From positions 1 to 64,000 of the forward strand of contig NZ_JAGGQJ010000031.1 of assembly GCF_018613325.1 (NCBI RefSeq): a DNA stretch of 64,000 bases, written 5' to 3'. Positions 61,189 through 64,000 of this stretch are shown in pieces. Position 1 is the stretch's first letter, and each line of letters starts with the position of its first letter. A program made the translations under genes and the position numbers. Origin of the DNA: Bacillus sp. ISL-34. Lineage in GTDB: Bacteria; Bacillota; Bacilli; Bacillales; DSM-1321. The notes below the pieces were generated by a model. It was not told where the DNA came from. It ran no database searches and saw nothing but the letters and a program-made list of their open reading frames with translations.

Positions 61189-61722
61189 ATGGCGACGATC
61201 AGATTCCATGAAACAAACGAGGTTATTGAAAACGGTGAACAGGTAAAAGGATTTTTAGAAACACAAGGGGTTATTTATGAGCAATGGGACATTTCCAAAT
61301 TACCGGCCCATCTTGTGGAAAAATACGATCTAACGGATGCTGAAAAGGAGGAAATCCTTGTGGCATTCCAATCAGAGATAGCGGAAATCTCCGAAAGAAG
61401 AGGCTATAAAGCGCATGATATCATCACATTATCCGATGCGAATCCGAACTTGGATCAAATGCTTGAAAACTTTAAGCAGGAACATCACCATGAAGATGAT
61501 GAAGTTCGTTTCATAGCAGGCGGAACGAGTATCTTTGCCATTGAAGGCAAAGATAAACAGTGGTTTGATGTGCGCCTTAATCCAGGAGATCTAATTAGTG
61601 TACCAGAATCAACAAGACATTATTTCACGCTTGCAGAAGATAGGAAAACTGTTGCTGTCCGTATTTTCGTTACAGCGGCTGGATGGGTGCCGATTTACGA
61701 AAAAGACGAAGTTCAAGCATGA
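61189..61722 (+). CDS. mtnD: Acireductone dioxygenase
   Basis: A 177-residue cupin dioxygenase that cleaves the acireductone to the keto acid that MtnE transaminates; the bound metal (Fe or Ni) decides the product. The metal site HHHEDDEVRF supplies two His and Glu, and HYFTL the third His. Start ATG 61189, about nine bases after AGGAGG, agrees with the family opening ATIRFHE; ATG 61186 is also in frame. Last gene of the operon; a terminator follows. Confidence 0.94.
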   Translation: MATIRFHETNEVIENGEQVKGFLETQGVIYEQWDISKLPAHLVEKYDLTDAEKEEILVAFQSEIAEISERRGYKAHDIITLSDANPNLDQMLENFKQEHHHEDDEVRFIAGGTSIFAIEGKDKQWFDVRLNPGDLISVPESTRHYFTLAEDRKTVAVRIFVTAAGWVPIYEKDEVQA

Positions 61723-61733
61723 ATCAATGTTGA

Positions 61734-61763
61734 AAAACCAGCTTACGGGCTGGTTTTTTTATA
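61734..61763 (+). terminator. Terminator of mtnWXBD
   Basis: AAAACCAGCTTACGGGCTGGTTTTTTT: stem AACCAGC / GCTGGTT with T-run. Confidence 0.85.
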
Positions 61764-61846
61764 TGGTCCCGGCAAGTGCTTTAGTAAGATAAGTATGATA
61801 AAATTTAACGGAATCGAATTTAACCGGATCATAGGAGCAGATAAGA

Positions 61847-62773
61847 ATGAAAACAACCGAAGTGTACATATTGGGCGGCTTTCTCGGCAGCGGGAAAACG
61901 ACGCTTCTTCGAAATATATTAAAACAAGAAAGTGAAGCGGGAAGAAAAGTCGCCGTTCTTTTAAATGAGCTCGGCAGTGTATCGGTTGACAGCGGACTCA
62001 TTGGTGATGGAGTGCCTCTGAAGGAGTTGTTTGACGGGTGCATCTGTTGCACAATTCAAGATAAACTGGAGGTTCAGCTTCATGAATTGCTAACAGAAAA
62101 TGACCTTGATGCGGTTTATATTGAAACGACGGGCGCAGCTCATCCAGTTGAAGTATTGGATGGCATCATGTCGCCGATTTTCGCCAAAAGGCTGGAGTAT
62201 AAAGGGATTATCACGGTCGTCGATTTATTAAGGTGGCGCGATCGGGAGGAACTATCTCCGCAGCTTCGACAGCTGCTTGCCGAGCAAATCCACCATGCCG
62301 ATTTCATATTATTGAATAAAGCGGATTTAGTAAGTGAGATGGAGGCCGCACGGCTGATATATACAATACAGGCGCTGAATATGGAAGCTGTATGTTTATT
62401 GACGGAGTATGCAGCCGTTTCCTTGATGTCATTGCAAGGGATGCAAAGAAAACGGCAAACTGGCCATCAAAAGCTTGATGTGCATGACCATTTGCATTTA
62501 ACTGCAGTCGTTCATACATTTGAAGGTGCCGTGGCACAAACCGACTTTGAAGAGTGGCTTAGGTCCCTGCCGGAAACGGTCTATAGAATGAAAGGATACA
62601 TTTCCTTTACACATTCACAATACCCCCATTTATTTCAATACTCCTACGGAATGCCGATGTATATGAATGAAATGATGAAAATGCCATTGAATATCGTCAT
62701 GATAGGGGAAAAGTTGGATAAGGAAATGTTGATCGGTCAATTGAAGGATTTGGAAGCGAAAGCGGCCCGATAA
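61847..62773 (+). CDS. CobW/COG0523-family GTPase (metal chaperone)
   Basis: A 308-residue G3E GTPase. Walker A is GGFLGSGKTTLL (about residues 10-20), the metal-binding motif of the family is GCICC (near 64-68), the switch is IETTGAAHP and the guanine site NKADL (near 158). COG0523 proteins insert or traffic zinc, cobalt or iron. A C-terminal CobW_C domain is present (residues ~215-300) but without a long His tail. I looked for a Zur-type operator upstream and did not find a convincing one, so the metal is unknown. Confidence 0.88.
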   Translation: MKTTEVYILGGFLGSGKTTLLRNILKQESEAGRKVAVLLNELGSVSVDSGLIGDGVPLKELFDGCICCTIQDKLEVQLHELLTENDLDAVYIETTGAAHPVEVLDGIMSPIFAKRLEYKGIITVVDLLRWRDREELSPQLRQLLAEQIHHADFILLNKADLVSEMEAARLIYTIQALNMEAVCLLTEYAAVSLMSLQGMQRKRQTGHQKLDVHDHLHLTAVVHTFEGAVAQTDFEEWLRSLPETVYRMKGYISFTHSQYPHLFQYSYGMPMYMNEMMKMPLNIVMIGEKLDKEMLIGQLKDLEAKAAR

Positions 62774-62839
62774 ACGTTTACCGCCCATATAAGAAGGGAA
62801 ACATAAAAAAAAGACTTTCTTATCAAGGAGGCGGTATTA

Positions 62840-63007
62840 GTGCCATGGAATAAGAACGATTACCCAAATTCGATGAAGAATCTGGATAAAGATGTCAGGG
62901 AAAAGGCTATAGAAATCGCGAATGCATTATTGGATGAAGGATATGAGGATGGAAAAGCCATTCCAATTGCCATAGACCGGGCTAAGATGTCGGTGGGAAA
63001 AGATTGA
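62840..63007 (+). CDS. Small YdaT N-terminal-like protein, 55 residues
   Basis: A 55-residue helical protein: PWNKNDYPNSMKNLDKDVRE, then AIEIANALLDEGYEDGKAIPIAIDRAK. It matches the first part of B. subtilis YdaT, a general-stress protein of about 150 residues, and is thus a short stand-alone form; similar segments occur in ChaB-like proteins. Function unknown. Start GTG 62840 with AAGGAGGC upstream. It shares a bidirectional terminator with the converging zinc-ribbon gene. Confidence 0.75.
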   Translation: MPWNKNDYPNSMKNLDKDVREKAIEIANALLDEGYEDGKAIPIAIDRAKMSVGKD

Positions 63008-63008
63008 A

Positions 63009-63044
63009 AAAATGGTCAGACCCATTTGTGGGTCTGACCATTTT
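63009..63044. terminator. Bidirectional terminator
   Basis: Sixteen-base perfect stem AAAATGGTCAGACCCA / TGGGTCTGACCATTTT with TTTG loop, T-rich on both strands. Confidence 0.9.
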
Positions 63045-63286
63045 TATTCTTGCATTCCAAAGGCGGCAAATGTCTTTTCGTCTTCTATTAATCCGCACGC
63101 AGCACATTGCACCCGAACTTCAGGACCATTATATGCTAGATGGAACGGCTGAAGGGAATCGTTCGAATATTGTTCAACGATCTCACCGGATTGCGGATCC
63201 TTTTTAATGGGAGTTGCTACTTGCTGAATGAGATTGAAGCGAGATTTATTTGTCCGGCAATTCGGACAGCGGTATACTTGAGACAT
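63044..63286 (-). CDS. Zinc-ribbon-like small protein, 80 residues
   Basis: An 80-residue protein with two CxxC pairs, YRCPNCRTN (residues 6-9) and VQCAACGLI (about 62-65), likely forming one zinc ribbon. Between them is a polar stretch rich in Gln and Pro. Function unknown; the form suits a nucleic-acid or protein adaptor. Start ATG 63286, eight bases after AAAGGAG; a GTG nine bases upstream abuts that site. Convergent with the YdaT-like gene. Confidence 0.75.
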   Translation of the reverse strand: MSQVYRCPNCRTNKSRFNLIQQVATPIKKDPQSGEIVEQYSNDSLQPFHLAYNGPEVRVQCAACGLIEDEKTFAAFGMQE

Positions 63287-63387
63287 TGTACTCACTCCTT
63301 TTTTGAATTTTAAATCGTATTATTAAGATAGTCTTTACAAACTTGATCATTAATATGTATAAATTAGTAATGGATGGAAGGGATACT

Positions 63388-63654
63388 ATGAAAGAAAATA
63401 TCAGGCAACAAGAATTACTCGTGGCTTATTTAAGCATATGGAACAATCGTAAGGTGACCGATGGAGGAGGAGGGGAAGTGTTGTCGGAACTCATCCGCCG
63501 TGAGCTTTTGGATGAAAATGCCCATCCCCGTGCCCGAAAACCAGTATTGGAGAAATTTTACCTCTCTATTAAACGCGTGATGGAGTCTTCGCTTTCGGAA
63601 GAAATGAAAAATGCAATCGTCATGCTCTATATCACTGAATTGGAAAGATTATGA
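63388..63654 (+). CDS. Hypothetical helical protein, 88 residues
   Basis: I do not recognise a family. The protein is helical and charged, with a glycine run (TDGGGGEVLSELIRREL) between the first and second helix and no cysteine or membrane segment. The ATG 63388 follows ATGGAAGGG. The frame extends 15 codons upstream but without a ribosome site. It stands alone. Confidence 0.6.
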   Translation: MKENIRQQELLVAYLSIWNNRKVTDGGGGEVLSELIRRELLDENAHPRARKPVLEKFYLSIKRVMESSLSEEMKNAIVMLYITELERL

Positions 63655-63772
63655 TTTCCGATTGTGATACTGATGCTTGTTAGCAAATATTCTTTTCTGC
63701 TTCATACTTTTTTCACAAATCATTGTTAAAATTTTTAAAAAATAGATATTTAATGAATAAGGAGCTTAAAAT

Positions 63773-64000
63773 ATGAAGTGGGGCATTTGGCTTTTTCTTG
63801 CCATCGTACTGCTTACTGGGTGTAATAGCGGTCATGCATTTACTAAAATCAATAAAAGTGAATCTTTCCTGGCGACTGTCAATATCAAGGATACTTCTCT
63901 GACTTTCATGGATGAAAACTATCATCCATTTGCAAAATGGGATATTTCAGAACCATTTACCGGAGCCCTGCTCTTGGCAGACAAAAATACTATCCTGCTT
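63773..64000 (+). CDS. Lipoprotein of unknown function (3' partial)
   Basis: The first 76 codons of a lipoprotein gene that runs off the window. The signal MKWGIWLFLAIVLLTGCNSG has a lipobox LLTGC, so Cys17 should be lipidated. The mature part alternates short strands (ATVNIKDTSLTFMDENY, then FTGALLLADKNTILL), as seen in beta-propeller proteins, but too little is visible to name it. Ribosome site AAGGAGC before the ATG. Confidence 0.75.
   Translation, partial: MKWGIWLFLAIVLLTGCNSGHAFTKINKSESFLATVNIKDTSLTFMDENYHPFAKWDISEPFTGALLLADKNTILL

Noticed and set aside
1-64000. CRISPR array, tRNA or rRNA genes, prophage block
   Set aside because: No regularly spaced repeats, no tRNA-like cloverleaf with GTTCGA loops, no ribosomal RNA sequence and no run of phage structural genes were found by reading.

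Overview
The window is a stretch of a low-GC Firmicute chromosome of Bacillaceae type. Shine-Dalgarno sites are strong (AAGGAGG), TTG and GTG starts are frequent, and there are S-box (SAM-I) riboswitches, spore-associated genes and a gene order I recognise from Bacillus subtilis (the metA-bsaA-ypgQ-ypgR-ilvD-yphP, thy-dfrA-ilvA-ypm and yodT-yodN/deoD/ctpB blocks, then the ykr/mtn cluster). The protein variants look closest to Peribacillus or a neighbouring genus; that is an impression from memory. Everything here comes from reading the sequence, with no database search.

Layout. Positions 1-3310 are accessory: the right end of an IS3-family element, a GNAT acetyltransferase, an orphan 187-residue protein, several short palindromic repeats and a truncated, frameshifted DGQHR-domain gene. 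Positions 3499-22030 are mostly core: topB, mntR, a methyltransferase with an AIM24 protein, metA, a glutathione peroxidase, a DegV/FakB protein, an HD hydrolase overlapping an ABC-F ATPase, a CvfC-type HEAT protein, ilvD, brxA, a methyltransferase, a gamma-glutamyltransferase, a 24-codon membrane minigene, ypjP and a TerC exporter. Positions 22030-23560 are a scarred strip with gene remnants, a 101-bp dispersed repeat and duplicated terminators. Positions 23763-37747 hold a secreted metallopeptidase related to anthrax lethal factor and Pro-Pro endopeptidases, thyA-folA, ilvA, tatA-tatC, ypmP-degV-ypmQ-ypmR-ypmS, msrA-msrB, two esterase or cell-surface genes, a sigma-K type small spore gene (YjcZ family) and an LD-carboxypeptidase.

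Positions 37930-46109 are the lysine 2,3-aminomutase (kam/yod) locus: aminotransferase, two CoA-transferase subunits, M20 deacylase, beta-lysine acetyltransferase, a sigma-54 activator, then kamA behind a textbook -24/-12 promoter, and yokU. Read together these enzymes suggest a route from lysine through N6-acetyl-beta-lysine and a 3-keto acid to a C4 acetamido acid. Positions 46545-53469 carry yozE, an orphan sensor kinase, yodN, yozD, deoD, ctpB and a lipid-anchored LCP protein. Positions 53631-61722 are the complete methionine salvage cluster (mtnA-mtnK, mtnU, mtnE, mtnW-X-B-D) with two SAM-I riboswitches. The right end holds a CobW-type GTPase, small proteins of unknown role and the start of a lipoprotein gene.

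The items most worth following up are the kam pathway and its sigma-54 switch, the secreted HELGH metallopeptidase, the self-contained 24-residue minigene, the DGQHR remnant beside the insertion sequence, and the dispersed hairpin families.
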